This document shows, in pieces, positions 1-6,924 of a DNA stretch of 10,784 bases. The notes beneath the pieces are model-generated. The model was given only the letters and a program-made list of their open reading frames with translations. It did no database searches and was not told where the DNA came from. This stretch comes from Dehalococcoidia bacterium UBA2158. Its GTDB lineage: Bacteria > Chloroflexota > Dehalococcoidia > Lucifugimonadales > UBA3495. The DNA lies in assembly GCA_002328185.1 (NCBI GenBank), contig DCWQ01000050.1, positions 1 to 10,784 on the forward strand, read 5' to 3'. Both the position numbers and the translations under genes were made by a program. Position 1 is the stretch's first letter, and each line of letters starts with the position of its first letter.

Positions 1-238
1 CAGTGATGCCGATGGGCAAGATCACCAGTATTCCAGCGCCTACCGTGCGTTGGAAATGGACGACTGGCCGACGGAAAGGGCCAAGGAAATTTCGGCGGAC
101 ATATTTGTCCGGATCATGGGAATCAGGGGCCAAGGTTTCCTCCGGGGAAACGGCCGGTAATTGCCGGTACAGAGCCATGGCGAGGATAATTCCAAGGCTA
201 AAAGAGAGGCCAGATCCAGCCAGAGCCGACCCAAACAA
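1..238 (-). CDS. DUF502 family membrane protein, N-terminal part only (runs off the left edge)
   Basis: The frame downstream of the glycosyltransferase stop encodes about 79 residues and continues past the window edge. The last visible residues (GAGILVILPIGIT) look like the first membrane segment of DUF502 proteins, a family of inner-membrane proteins of unknown function. About 20 hydrophobic residues at the very N-terminus (FGSALAGSG..LGIILAMALY) may be an extra membrane helix. A charged, Pro-rich linker of about 40 residues follows. The start is uncertain. TTG at 238 lies 7 bases after the previous stop and is the only common start codon before ATG at 178; neither has a clear Shine-Dalgarno sequence. 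If ATG is used, the first helix is mostly lost. The close spacing suggests it is the last visible gene of the folE-GNAT-GT4 operon. Family assignment rests on one short motif, so confidence is moderate. Confidence 0.55.
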   Translation of the reverse strand, partial: MFGSALAGSGLSFSLGIILAMALYRQLPAVSPEETLAPDSHDPDKYVRRNFLGPFRRPVVHFQRTVGAGILVILPIGIT

Positions 239-245
239 CGGGCGG

Positions 246-1469
246 TTAATACTTATTATCGTCTGATGCGTGCTGCCCAGTCAACATGTCGTACTCTTCA
301 AGCATCATCGCAGCCACATTGTCCCAGCCCATGCCCTCGGCGCGCTTCCGGGCTGCTGCGCCCAGGCTCTGTTGCAGCCCGTCGTTGGCGATGATCATCT
401 CGACAGAGTTGGCAAAGGCGTCGGGGCACCGCCATGGCTTTAGATAGCCGGTGCGGCCGTGCTGGATGATGGTCGACAGCCCGCCGACCCTTGTGGCCAC
501 GACTGGGGTCCCGCAGGCCATGGATTCCAAGGCAACCAGACCAAAACTTTCGTAATACGATGGCACCACACAGACATCAGCGGCGTTGTAATACAGAGGA
601 AGTTCGTTGTGATCGACCTGGCCTACGAATTCAATCTGGTCTTCAAGGTCCCGTTCTTTGGCCAATTGTTTGACTCGGTCAATCTCACGGTCGCCATTGA
701 CGTCGGCGCCTACCACCATCAACCGCACCCCACCCTCGGAGTCCATCTGATCCGCGGTTTCCACAAGCAGGTCCAGACCCTTCAGCGGCTCAACCCGGCC
801 AACGTAGAGCAGTATTTTTTCGCCGTTAAGCCCCAGCCGGTCCCGCACTGCTTTCTGGTCGAGGGGACGGAACACGGAGAGGTCAACCCCACATGGCACC
901 AGCGAGACCTTGCCGGCGTCGGCGTTATATAGCCGCGACATGGCGTCCTTCTCGTGGGGGCTGAAGGCGATAATACGGTCGGCGCTGGCCATCACTTCGG
1001 CCTCGACGACCGGTCTTTCAGACTGTTCAACTTCCCCGGCGCGGGACTGCATCTTTATCAGGCTCAGGGTATGGAAGGTAACAACGTGGGGAACGGCCAT
1101 CGCCTCGGCCAATCTGCTGCCGACCCATCCCGATAACCAGTAGTGGGAGTGGACAACGTCGTATTCCAGGCCCTCTTCTTCCCTGAAAACATTAAGTTGG
1201 GCTAGGAACTCCGGAAGCAGAGCGTACAGGTCTTCCAGGTGGGCATCGGGTTCGCCTGCTTTGAGGTGGATCACGCGAACGTTGGGGCCGATGGTCTCGA
1301 TGCGGTTGGCGACATCCGCATGCTCACGGGTGAAGATGTCTATCTTCATCTCCATATCGCCCAGGGCCGCGGCCAACTGTCTAACGTAGACGTTCATGCC
1401 ACCCGATTTCCCCTGTCCGGGGGCAGCCAGCGGGCAGGCGTGGAGAGTGATGAATGCTGCTCGCCCCAC
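246..1469 (-). CDS. GT4-family glycosyltransferase, MshA/sucrose-synthase-like
   Basis: This is a retaining GT-B glycosyltransferase of about 407 residues, normal for family GT4, probably cytosolic or membrane-associated. The N-terminal domain has the MshA/sucrose-phosphate-synthase style loop PGQGKSGGMNVYV near residues 17-29 and an HSHYWLSG motif near 107-114. The C-terminal GT1-type domain has GRVEPLKG (about 224-231), whose Arg and Lys normally hold the nucleotide-sugar phosphates. It also has the E-x7-E motif ESFGLVALE (about 307-315). I chose GTG at 1469 because a GAAGAG stretch lies 6 bases upstream. TTG at 1475 overlaps the stop of the upstream acyltransferase gene and has no room for a ribosome site. 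Either way translation is coupled to that gene. The acceptor is unknown. MshA makes a mycothiol precursor in Actinobacteria, but similarity in this loop is shared by many GT4 enzymes, so no gene name is given. Confidence 0.9.
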   Translation of the reverse strand: MGRAAFITLHACPLAAPGQGKSGGMNVYVRQLAAALGDMEMKIDIFTREHADVANRIETIGPNVRVIHLKAGEPDAHLEDLYALLPEFLAQLNVFREEEGLEYDVVHSHYWLSGWVGSRLAEAMAVPHVVTFHTLSLIKMQSRAGEVEQSERPVVEAEVMASADRIIAFSPHEKDAMSRLYNADAGKVSLVPCGVDLSVFRPLDQKAVRDRLGLNGEKILLYVGRVEPLKGLDLLVETADQMDSEGGVRLMVVGADVNGDREIDRVKQLAKERDLEDQIEFVGQVDHNELPLYYNAADVCVVPSYYESFGLVALESMACGTPVVATRVGGLSTIIQHGRTGYLKPWRCPDAFANSVEMIIANDGLQQSLGAAARKRAEGMGWDNVAAMMLEEYDMLTGQHASDDNKY

Positions 1470-1471
1470 GC

Positions 1472-2464
1472 TCAACTCTTCGTTACCACCATCTGATAAA
1501 GGCTCCTCTGTTGCCCGCCCAGATGCGCCTTGTAAGGCTCTGGGCCACGCAGGAAGTCAAAATAAATAAGGCCCCGGTCAATAGCGTCTTTCAAGCACAT
1601 CGCATTCAGCAACAATCCCACACTGAAATAGCCATACTCGGGGTCATAGCCACTATTGTATAACAGGCGGGAGCTCCCATAGTCAAAGCACAAGCTGGTA
1701 GCTACGGTGGAATCGTCCATGTCCAGGAAGTACAGATGAAGTTGGCCAAGCTCGGCCATGCGCTGTGTGATGTTGTAGAAGAATTGCTCTCGTTCCAGAG
1801 TCATGAACTCGTCTTTGTCGGTCCGGCTCAAGCGCATCAGGGTTATGAACTCGCCCAGGCGATCTTTCACTTCGACCGCGTCCGTTAGGCTGTACCATTT
1901 CCAGTCGGTCTGTGAGTCCATCCTCCGCAGTTTGCGACGCAGTTCATGGCGGTCTTTCTTGTTCAGCAGTCCAAGGTACTCATCCCAGGTGGCAGGGAGG
2001 TTTATTCCCGAGGTCACGCCCTCTTGCTCGATATCGACTGTAAAGCCCCGGCCACGGGCCATCTCCGGAAAGAGCTCAAGAGTAGGCGAACTCTCCCTCA
2101 GCGAATCCAGGCGTAACTCCCGGAAGTCTTGTTCTTCCATGGTCTCAAGAAGCGTCTGGTAGAAGCCTTCTTCGTGCCCTGGCCGGATGGGGAAATCGTT
2201 GTAATCAAAAGTGTCTTGACTGCCCATGAACGAAACGGTATCGCCGGACTTTGCCAACGACGCGATAGCGGCTACCCCGTCACCCGACGCTCCGTCTGGA
2301 AGGGGGTAGGAGAACCCGCACATGGTCCGGCCGTCGCCAAAGGTGTCCCACCAAACTTTCTGCCATTGGGGTGTCAGGAATAGTGTGTCCGCTGGGCTGT
2401 CTTGGAGTACCGATTCCCATTCGGACTCGATATCTTGAAACGATGTGATTGGTGTATTTGCCAC
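1472..2464 (-). CDS. CelD/BioF2-like GNAT acyltransferase (Acetyltransf_6)
   Basis: The 330-residue product has the double-GNAT look of the CelD/BioF2-like and FemAB-related acyltransferases. These cytosolic enzymes are often found in polysaccharide or cell-envelope gene sets. Supporting features are a basic stretch KKDRHELRRKLRR (about 169-181) and the C-terminal signature from about residue 269: a YNSGYDPEYG segment, an SVGLLLNAM helix and FDFLRGPEPYK (about 302-312). The last of these closely fits the family's F-D-F-x-R-G-x-E-x-Y-K motif. The start is GTG at 2464, with AGGA 5 bases upstream and 26 bases after the folE stop. Its stop overlaps the possible TTG start of the GT4 gene. Pairing with a GT4 enzyme suggests a role in building or decorating a glycoconjugate, which is inference. 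The acyl donor and acceptor cannot be read from the sequence. Confidence 0.85.
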   Translation of the reverse strand: MANTPITSFQDIESEWESVLQDSPADTLFLTPQWQKVWWDTFGDGRTMCGFSYPLPDGASGDGVAAIASLAKSGDTVSFMGSQDTFDYNDFPIRPGHEEGFYQTLLETMEEQDFRELRLDSLRESSPTLELFPEMARGRGFTVDIEQEGVTSGINLPATWDEYLGLLNKKDRHELRRKLRRMDSQTDWKWYSLTDAVEVKDRLGEFITLMRLSRTDKDEFMTLEREQFFYNITQRMAELGQLHLYFLDMDDSTVATSLCFDYGSSRLLYNSGYDPEYGYFSVGLLLNAMCLKDAIDRGLIYFDFLRGPEPYKAHLGGQQRSLYQMVVTKS

Positions 2465-2490
2465 TATCTTCCTATTATCTATCTTTCTGG

Positions 2491-3021
2491 CTATCTGCTG
2501 TGCATCAAGGCTAGAAGTCCATCCCGCCCCGACGGATGGTTCTTGAATTCGCCGCGGATGGCTGAGGTAAGCACTCGTGTGCCCGGTTTCTTGACGCCCC
2601 GCATGGCCATGCAGAGGTGTTCCGCCTCCAGTTCGACGACCACGCCGTCGGGCTGAAGAACGTCAAAAATAGCGTCGGCCACGCCTGCGGTGAGCCGTTC
2701 TTGCACCTGGGGCCGGTGGGCGGCCACCTCCAGCGCTCTGGCAAGTTTGCTGATCCCGGCGATCTTGCCGTTGGGCACGTAGCCCAGACGAGCTTCGCCG
2801 AAGAAGGGCAGCAGATGATGTTCGCACACGGAATAGAAAACCAAGCCGTTCACGATGACTGGGTCATGGTTCTCGGCTTCGAAGACGGTATCTATCGCCT
2901 CTGCTGTGTCCGTTCCAACACCGGAGAATAGGCTTTCATACATCTGTGCCACCCGGTCTGGGGTGTCAACCAGCCCTTCGCGGGCCGGGTCATCGCCAAT
3001 GGCGGCCAATATCTCAGCCAC
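2491..3021 (-). CDS. folE: GTP cyclohydrolase I (FolE)
   Basis: FolE converts GTP to 7,8-dihydroneopterin triphosphate, the first step to folate and other pterins. The frame has the family's zinc ligands: Cys66 and His69 in CEHHLLPFFG, and Cys137 in EAEHLCMAMRG. The Cys66-Cys137 spacing of 71 equals that of the E. coli enzyme. EGLVDTPDRVAQMY (15-28), GISKLAR (89-95) and RPQVQERL (103-110) are also typical. From GTG at 3021 the product is 176 residues. However, the frame stays open to a TGA at 3067-3069, and the residues just upstream (RIKQAV running into AEILAAIG) match the usual FolE N-terminal helix. No ATG, GTG or TTG exists in that extra stretch, and GTG 3021 has no clear ribosome site. 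So the true start may be non-standard, or the N-terminus is shortened. It follows thrC and a repeat block and precedes the GNAT gene by 26 bases. Confidence 0.93.
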   Translation of the reverse strand: MAEILAAIGDDPAREGLVDTPDRVAQMYESLFSGVGTDTAEAIDTVFEAENHDPVIVNGLVFYSVCEHHLLPFFGEARLGYVPNGKIAGISKLARALEVAAHRPQVQERLTAGVADAIFDVLQPDGVVVELEAEHLCMAMRGVKKPGTRVLTSAIRGEFKNHPSGRDGLLALMHSR

Positions 3022-3062
3022 CGCTTGCTTTATGCGCTGTTGCTGGACCGTCTTGGTTCCCC

Positions 3063-3104
3063 CTACTCACCGATTCCAAAAGTTGCGGCCTCTATAGCTT
3101 CCAT
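3063..3104 (-). other. Mini-ORF of 13 codons in repeat unit A
   Basis: ATG to TAG in 14 triplets, encoding MEAIEAATFGIGE. It begins directly after the TAG of the preceding mini-ORF (TAGATG) and copies the C-terminus of threonine synthase. A GGGG run 6 bases before the ATG could act as a weak ribosome site or allow reinitiation. Whether it is translated is unknown. It may simply be a decaying duplicate of the thrC end. Confidence 0.35.
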
Positions 3105-3146
3105 CTATTCCCCGATTCCTAGGGTCGCGGCTTCGATGGCTTTCAT
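3105..3146 (-). other. Mini-ORF of 13 codons in repeat unit B
   Basis: ATG to TAG, encoding MKAIEAATLGIGE. Its ATG overlaps the TGA stop of thrC (ATGA), a layout typical of translational coupling. The peptide equals the thrC C-terminus except for Lys in place of Glu at position 2. Translation is possible but not shown. Confidence 0.35.
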
Positions 3147-4207
3147 CTATTCCCGATTCCTAGAGTTGCGGCTTCGATGGCTTCTATGGTCGCAGGCACT
3201 TCGATCGCCTGCACGCCGGCGCTGCTGACCGCCAGGTCAGGGTCTTTCAGGCCATTGCCGGTGCAGATACAGACCACGCGTTTGTCGTGCAGGTCCAACC
3301 CTTGACGGTGCATTTTAACGAGCCCAGCGAATGCCGCAGCGGACGCCGGTTCGCAGAATATTCCCTCTTTGTTTGCCAGAGCCCGGTAGGCGTCTAGAAT
3401 TTCATCGTCCGAGACCGCATCGATGACGCCACCAGACCCGTCCCGGGCCTCGATGGCCCCCTGCCAGGTGGCGGGGTTGCCGATGCGTATGGCCGACGCG
3501 ATGGTCTGGGGTTTGGCTACGACTTCTCCTCTGGCTATGGGCGCGGCGCCCTCGGCTTGAAAGCCCATCATTCGGGGCAGAGTCTGGCTCCGGCCAAGGT
3601 CTTGGTACTCGCAGAACCCCTTCCAATATGCGGTGATATTGCCGGCGTTGCCCACGGGTATGAAAAGCAGGTCCGGGGCGTCTCCCAGGCTATCCACCAG
3701 TTCAAAGGCGGCAGTTTTCTGGCCTTCGATTCGGTGGGGATTCACCGAGTTGACCAAAGTCACATCATTATGTTCGGTGAATTTGCGAACAAGCCCCAGA
3801 GCCGCATCGAAATTTCCGTTGATCATGATGACCTTGGCGCCGTAGATCATGGCCTGGGCCAGCTTGCCCATGGCGACTTCACCCTTGGGAATCAAGACGA
3901 AGGTGGGGATGTCGCAGTAGGCCCCGAATGCCGCCGCCGACGCGCTGGTGTTACCAGTGGATGCGCACATTATGGCCCGGGTGCCTTCTTCCAGCGCCTT
4001 GGCGATGGCTACCACCATGCCCCGGTCTTTGAAGGAGCCGGTGGGGTTACAACCCTCAAGCTTGAAATACAGATCCGGACAGCCCAACTCCCTACCCAGG
4101 CGGTTGGACTTGACCAGCGGTGTATCGCCCTCCCCCATGGTGATCATGGGCGTGGCGCTATTCACTGGAAGCAATTCCCTGTAGGTGTTTAAAACCCCAA
4201 CACCCAT
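3143..4207 (-). CDS. thrC: Threonine synthase (PLP-dependent)
   Basis: ThrC converts O-phospho-L-homoserine to L-threonine with pyridoxal phosphate in the cytosol. The 354-residue product is of the short, fold-type II class common in Gram-positive bacteria, Chloroflexota and archaea. It has the PLP lysine Lys60 in NPTGSFKDRG, the cofactor loop STGNTSAS (83-90), a PVGNAGNITAYWKG phosphate-binding loop in mid-protein and CTGNGLKDPD (315-324) near the C-terminus. ATG at 4207 is used. An AAGAGG stretch lies 16 bases upstream, too far for an ideal ribosome site, so the start is likely but not certain. It follows hom by 51 bases, so two threonine-pathway enzymes are neighbours. Homoserine kinase (thrB), which links them, is not in the window. 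The last 13 codons are part of a tandem repeat, and a one-base loss there alters the final residues to NR. Confidence 0.95.
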   Translation of the reverse strand: MGVGVLNTYRELLPVNSATPMITMGEGDTPLVKSNRLGRELGCPDLYFKLEGCNPTGSFKDRGMVVAIAKALEEGTRAIMCASTGNTSASAAAFGAYCDIPTFVLIPKGEVAMGKLAQAMIYGAKVIMINGNFDAALGLVRKFTEHNDVTLVNSVNPHRIEGQKTAAFELVDSLGDAPDLLFIPVGNAGNITAYWKGFCEYQDLGRSQTLPRMMGFQAEGAAPIARGEVVAKPQTIASAIRIGNPATWQGAIEARDGSGGVIDAVSDDEILDAYRALANKEGIFCEPASAAAFAGLVKMHRQGLDLHDKRVVCICTGNGLKDPDLAVSSAGVQAIEVPATIEAIEAATLGIGNR

Positions 4208-4258
4208 ATGGTTGTTAGTCCATCCTCTTAATGTCCCCGGAGTATAGATGCGCGGGCA

Positions 4259-5608
4259 TCATCCTTCGATTCTAATGGTGTTGCTAACCCGTTTCACATG
4301 GGGCAGTCCAGCCATGGCCTGTAAGGCTTTCTGGATCGACGCCTCCTTGGCGGGATGGGTTGTTATTACGATTTCAGCGCTCTCGGTCTCTGGGTTGGTG
4401 TCCCTTTGAAGGACCGCGGCGATGCTGATCTGTCCGTCCCCCAAGACCTGTGCTATCTGCGCCAGCACACCAGGGCTGTCTGCCACGTCTAAGCGGATGT
4501 AGTACCGCGCCTGGAGGTCCCCTATGGGCCGGACGGTCAGCGGCGTTCCATTTTGTGGTTCCGCACCGTGTTGAGCGTTGACCGCCTGGGTTTGGCTACC
4601 CATCTTGCGGACCACTTCTATCAGGTCGCCGACCACGGCGCTGGTGGTAGGTTCTCTCCCTGCTCCCATACCATGGAACAGGACCTGCCCGCATAGGCTA
4701 CCGTCGACCTCCACGGCATTGTACACTCCATCAACCTTGGCAAGCATATGTTCCAAGGGCACTAAGGCCGGATATACGCGCAATTGCACCCCACCGTCAT
4801 CCAAGTTGGCGATGGCCAAAAACTTGATGGCGTAGCCCAACTCCTCGGCGTAGCGGAAGTCCTGGGGCTCGAGTTTGGAGATGCCCTCACAATAGACGTC
4901 AACCGGCTCGAACGAACGCCGGTAGGCCAAGGATGCCAGGATGGTCAGCTTGTAGGCGGCATCGATGCCTTCAACGTCGTTGGTGGGGTCTGCCTCGGCA
5001 TAGCCCAGCTCTTGGGCTTCACCCAGGGCTTGTTCGAAGCTGGTCCGGTCGTGGGCCATTCTAGTCAGGATGTAATTTGTGGTGCCGTTGATGATGCTGC
5101 GGATGGAACGAATGTCATTAGCGGCCAATTCGTTCATCATGCAGCCGACGATGGGGATGCCACCGCCGACGCTGGCCTCAAAGAGGAGGTTGGCGCCGTT
5201 ATTCCGGGCCAAGGCCATCAGTTCAGGTCCAGATTTCGCCATCACCTCTTTGTTGGCGGTGACCACGTGTTTGCCGGCGGCCAGACCTTGCCTGAGATAG
5301 TTCTCCGCCGGGTCGGTGCCGCCCATCACTTCCACCACGATGTGGATATCGGGGTCGGCCAGGATGTCTTCTGCGTTGGTGGTCAGCAGGCCCGCGGGAA
5401 GGTTGATGTCTCTGGGGCGGGAGATGTCGCGGATCAATACTTTCTTCAGTTTCACGGGGCGGCCAGCTATATCTGAAAGGGACGGCCCGTCACCCAGCAG
5501 GTGGGCGGCAACGCCTGTGCCCACAACGCCCAGACCCATCAAGCCAACATTGACGACGGTTGGAATCACAGCAGGGGATTCTGAAGGCATGCCACTAGAA
5601 GCCGCCAT
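4259..5608 (-). CDS. hom: Homoserine dehydrogenase with C-terminal ACT domain
   Basis: Hom reduces aspartate semialdehyde to homoserine with NAD(P)H, the branch point to threonine and methionine. The 449-residue product has a Rossmann nucleotide site (GLMGLGVVGTG, about 22-32), TANKEVMAKSG (117-127), the catalytic-domain strings EASVGGGIPIV (144-154) and NGTTNYIL (174-181), and EADPTNDVEGIDAAYK (205-220), which ends in the conserved Lys. An ACT regulatory domain fills about residues 369-449, starting YYIRLDVADSPGVLAQIA. This domain usually mediates feedback inhibition by threonine. The start is ATG at 5608, with AAGGA 10 bases upstream inside the end of the preceding gene. Only 4 bases separate that gene's stop from this ATG, so the two are probably co-translated. 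A second ATG seven codons in (5590) is possible, since the first ~17 residues are not conserved. Confidence 0.96.
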   Translation of the reverse strand: MAASSGMPSESPAVIPTVVNVGLMGLGVVGTGVAAHLLGDGPSLSDIAGRPVKLKKVLIRDISRPRDINLPAGLLTTNAEDILADPDIHIVVEVMGGTDPAENYLRQGLAAGKHVVTANKEVMAKSGPELMALARNNGANLLFEASVGGGIPIVGCMMNELAANDIRSIRSIINGTTNYILTRMAHDRTSFEQALGEAQELGYAEADPTNDVEGIDAAYKLTILASLAYRRSFEPVDVYCEGISKLEPQDFRYAEELGYAIKFLAIANLDDGGVQLRVYPALVPLEHMLAKVDGVYNAVEVDGSLCGQVLFHGMGAGREPTTSAVVGDLIEVVRKMGSQTQAVNAQHGAEPQNGTPLTVRPIGDLQARYYIRLDVADSPGVLAQIAQVLGDGQISIAAVLQRDTNPETESAEIVITTHPAKEASIQKALQAMAGLPHVKRVSNTIRIEG

Positions 5609-5612
5609 AGCG

Positions 5613-6818
5613 CTACGGTCCTTTGCCAGGGCCCTGTTGAATCCCCGGAACTCCCGGAAGCAGGTCCGGCACCGGAGTTGGCCGGTCGATACGTGGGGCG
5701 GTTACAAACACCTGGTCCGTGACCCAGTCATAAAGGCGGCTGTTGAAGTTCATCCGCACGGTTCCCGCTTGAGTCCCGATCAGGAGGTTTTCGCGCTGCC
5801 AGGCTGTCACCGTTTCTTGCAGCAGCTTATGACCCATGATGTTGTTCAAGTCCCGTTCTTCGGCAGGGGAGATCGCCTTGATCAGATAGTAAGCTTCATT
5901 GGTGAAGATAGGCTCACTCACAGCGCCCACCGACAGGGCTGGGATGCCGTTGGATTCGTCGCCATAGATAGTCTCGTCAAGGTCGGGGAATGCGCCTTTT
6001 GGCACCCAACCGACGTAGCCATTGGGGTCGGCGAATTGGCTGGGGACGCTCAGCTCTTGAGCGATCCTCACGAAATCTTCATTGGCAAGACGATTGGCAA
6101 CATCACCGATGAGGATATCCCCGTCTACCGAAAGTTGGATCCACCGGATCTCAACATGGTCCTGCCGCAGATCGATGTCCTCTGACAAACGTCCCGCCAG
6201 GGCACTCTCAGCCAGTTTTTCCTCAACGATGACCCGAAAATCGGCGTCTGAAAGCCCGGTGGCGGTCAGATAACCTGAATAATTGTCTCTGAATTCACGT
6301 TCCAACTGACCAGGGTCGGTCTCTTGTCCGGTGGCGGCCGTCGGGACGAATTGGCGTCGCAGCTCCGCTTCGATATGTTCATCTTGGATGTTGATACCCA
6401 AGGCATTGGACTGCTGTCGCAAGATCTCGGCATTCACCAGGTTCTGAAGGTACTCGAATGGCACCGTGCTCAGGTTCACTCGTCCACCCTGGTACCGGTT
6501 GACTCCCTGAAGTACCCGGATACGTGAGACCAGGTCTCCCATGGTGAACTCGACGTTATTGACTGAACCGGCCCAGACCCTGGGCGGTTTATAGAATTCT
6601 TGGTAGTAGCCGAAGGCGACAACGCCCGCCACGACGAACAGAAAGACGGCGCCAATCCCGAAACCGATCCGGCGCTGGCGTCTTTCAGCAACTTCTTGGG
6701 GAGCTTCCTGCGGAACGAGGTCTTCTCCCTGGCCTTGCTGCTGGGCTCGCCTGTTGCGGCGTCGACCGGCTCTGCCTGAACTTACAGAGCCAAACCTTCC
6801 GAGCCAAGGAAATGGCAT
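5613..6818 (-). CDS. Membrane-anchored SurA-like peptidyl-prolyl cis-trans isomerase
   Basis: A 401-residue protein that probably acts as a foldase or chaperone outside the membrane. Residues 1-50 are basic and hydrophilic (RRRNRRAQQQ, RRQRR). Residues about 51-72 (IGFGIGAVFLF..VAFGYY) form one membrane helix, so the positive residues inside predict an N-in, C-out anchor. Residues about 83-215 resemble a SurA N-terminal helical domain, and about 221-318 a parvulin/PpiC rotamase domain, with GYVGWVPKGAFPDLDE and VGAVSEPIFTNEAYYLIKA as the recognisable strings. A Pro/Gly-rich tail ends the protein. The ATG at 6818 has GAGG 8 bases upstream. It lies 106 bases after rpsR with a strong hairpin between, and 4 bases before hom. 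Whether the rotamase active site works cannot be judged by eye. Confidence 0.82.
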   Translation of the reverse strand: MPFPWLGRFGSVSSGRAGRRRNRRAQQQGQGEDLVPQEAPQEVAERRQRRIGFGIGAVFLFVVAGVVAFGYYQEFYKPPRVWAGSVNNVEFTMGDLVSRIRVLQGVNRYQGGRVNLSTVPFEYLQNLVNAEILRQQSNALGINIQDEHIEAELRRQFVPTAATGQETDPGQLEREFRDNYSGYLTATGLSDADFRVIVEEKLAESALAGRLSEDIDLRQDHVEIRWIQLSVDGDILIGDVANRLANEDFVRIAQELSVPSQFADPNGYVGWVPKGAFPDLDETIYGDESNGIPALSVGAVSEPIFTNEAYYLIKAISPAEERDLNNIMGHKLLQETVTAWQRENLLIGTQAGTVRMNFNSRLYDWVTDQVFVTAPRIDRPTPVPDLLPGVPGIQQGPGKGP

Positions 6819-6860
6819 TGTCTAACCTCGACGTGCCTGGGGTGGGAATGGAGAGGAAGT

Positions 6861-6884
6861 CGGCGGCGTGACGTGACGCCGCCG
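6861..6884. other. GC-rich hairpin between rpsR and the SurA-like gene
   Basis: Perfect 9-bp arms (CGGCGGCGT and ACGCCGCCG) enclose a 6-base loop. It lies 40 bases past the rpsR stop. No T tract follows on either strand, so it is not a standard intrinsic terminator. It could be an RNA-processing or stability element that separates the ribosomal genes from the downstream SurA-like/hom/thrC group. Confidence 0.6.
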
Positions 6885-6924
6885 GGCTTAATTAATACGT
6901 AGTTGGGCCTTGAACCGGATGCGC

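Larger units (their letters stand above)
3063..3187 (-). repeat. Three tandem copies of a ~42-bp unit derived from the thrC 3' end
   Basis: Three units lie head to tail: A at 3063-3104 (42 bp), B at 3105-3146 (42 bp) and C at 3147-3187 (41 bp). Unit C is the real end of thrC. Units B and A are copies that lie between thrC and folE. Each unit ends in TAG. A and B differ at 10 bases, and seven of the nine changed codons are synonymous. Unit C has lost one base in a G run (GGG against GGGG), which shifts the thrC frame so that it ends in NR and TGA rather than E and TAG. Confidence 0.92.

Noticed and set aside
459..932. Plus-strand open frame of 157 codons
   Set aside because: It lies wholly antisense to the GT4 gene, whose motifs are clear. 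No ribosome site or recognisable domain.
3022..3062. Folate-type riboswitch before folE
   Set aside because: The stretch is about 40 bases and shows no conserved folate-riboswitch core or multi-stem structure.
3063..3187. CRISPR array
   Set aside because: The units are directly adjacent with no spacers, and they are copies of coding sequence.
3557..4192. Plus-strand open frame of 211 codons
   Set aside because: Antisense to thrC; composition is that of a mirrored coding frame with no domain.
4208..4258. Promoter for thrC (TATACT)
   Set aside because: A TATACT box exists, but the -35 region at 17 bases (TCGAAG) matches only 3 of 6, and hom lies just upstream in the same direction.
4784..5476. 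Plus-strand open frame of 230 codons
   Set aside because: Antisense to hom. It looks like a shadow caused by high GC in hom's third codon positions.
5316..6185. Plus-strand open frame of 289 codons
   Set aside because: Spans the hom/SurA-like junction antisense to both genes; no domain and no ribosome site.
6861..6884. Intrinsic terminator
   Set aside because: The stem is strong but no T run follows on either strand.
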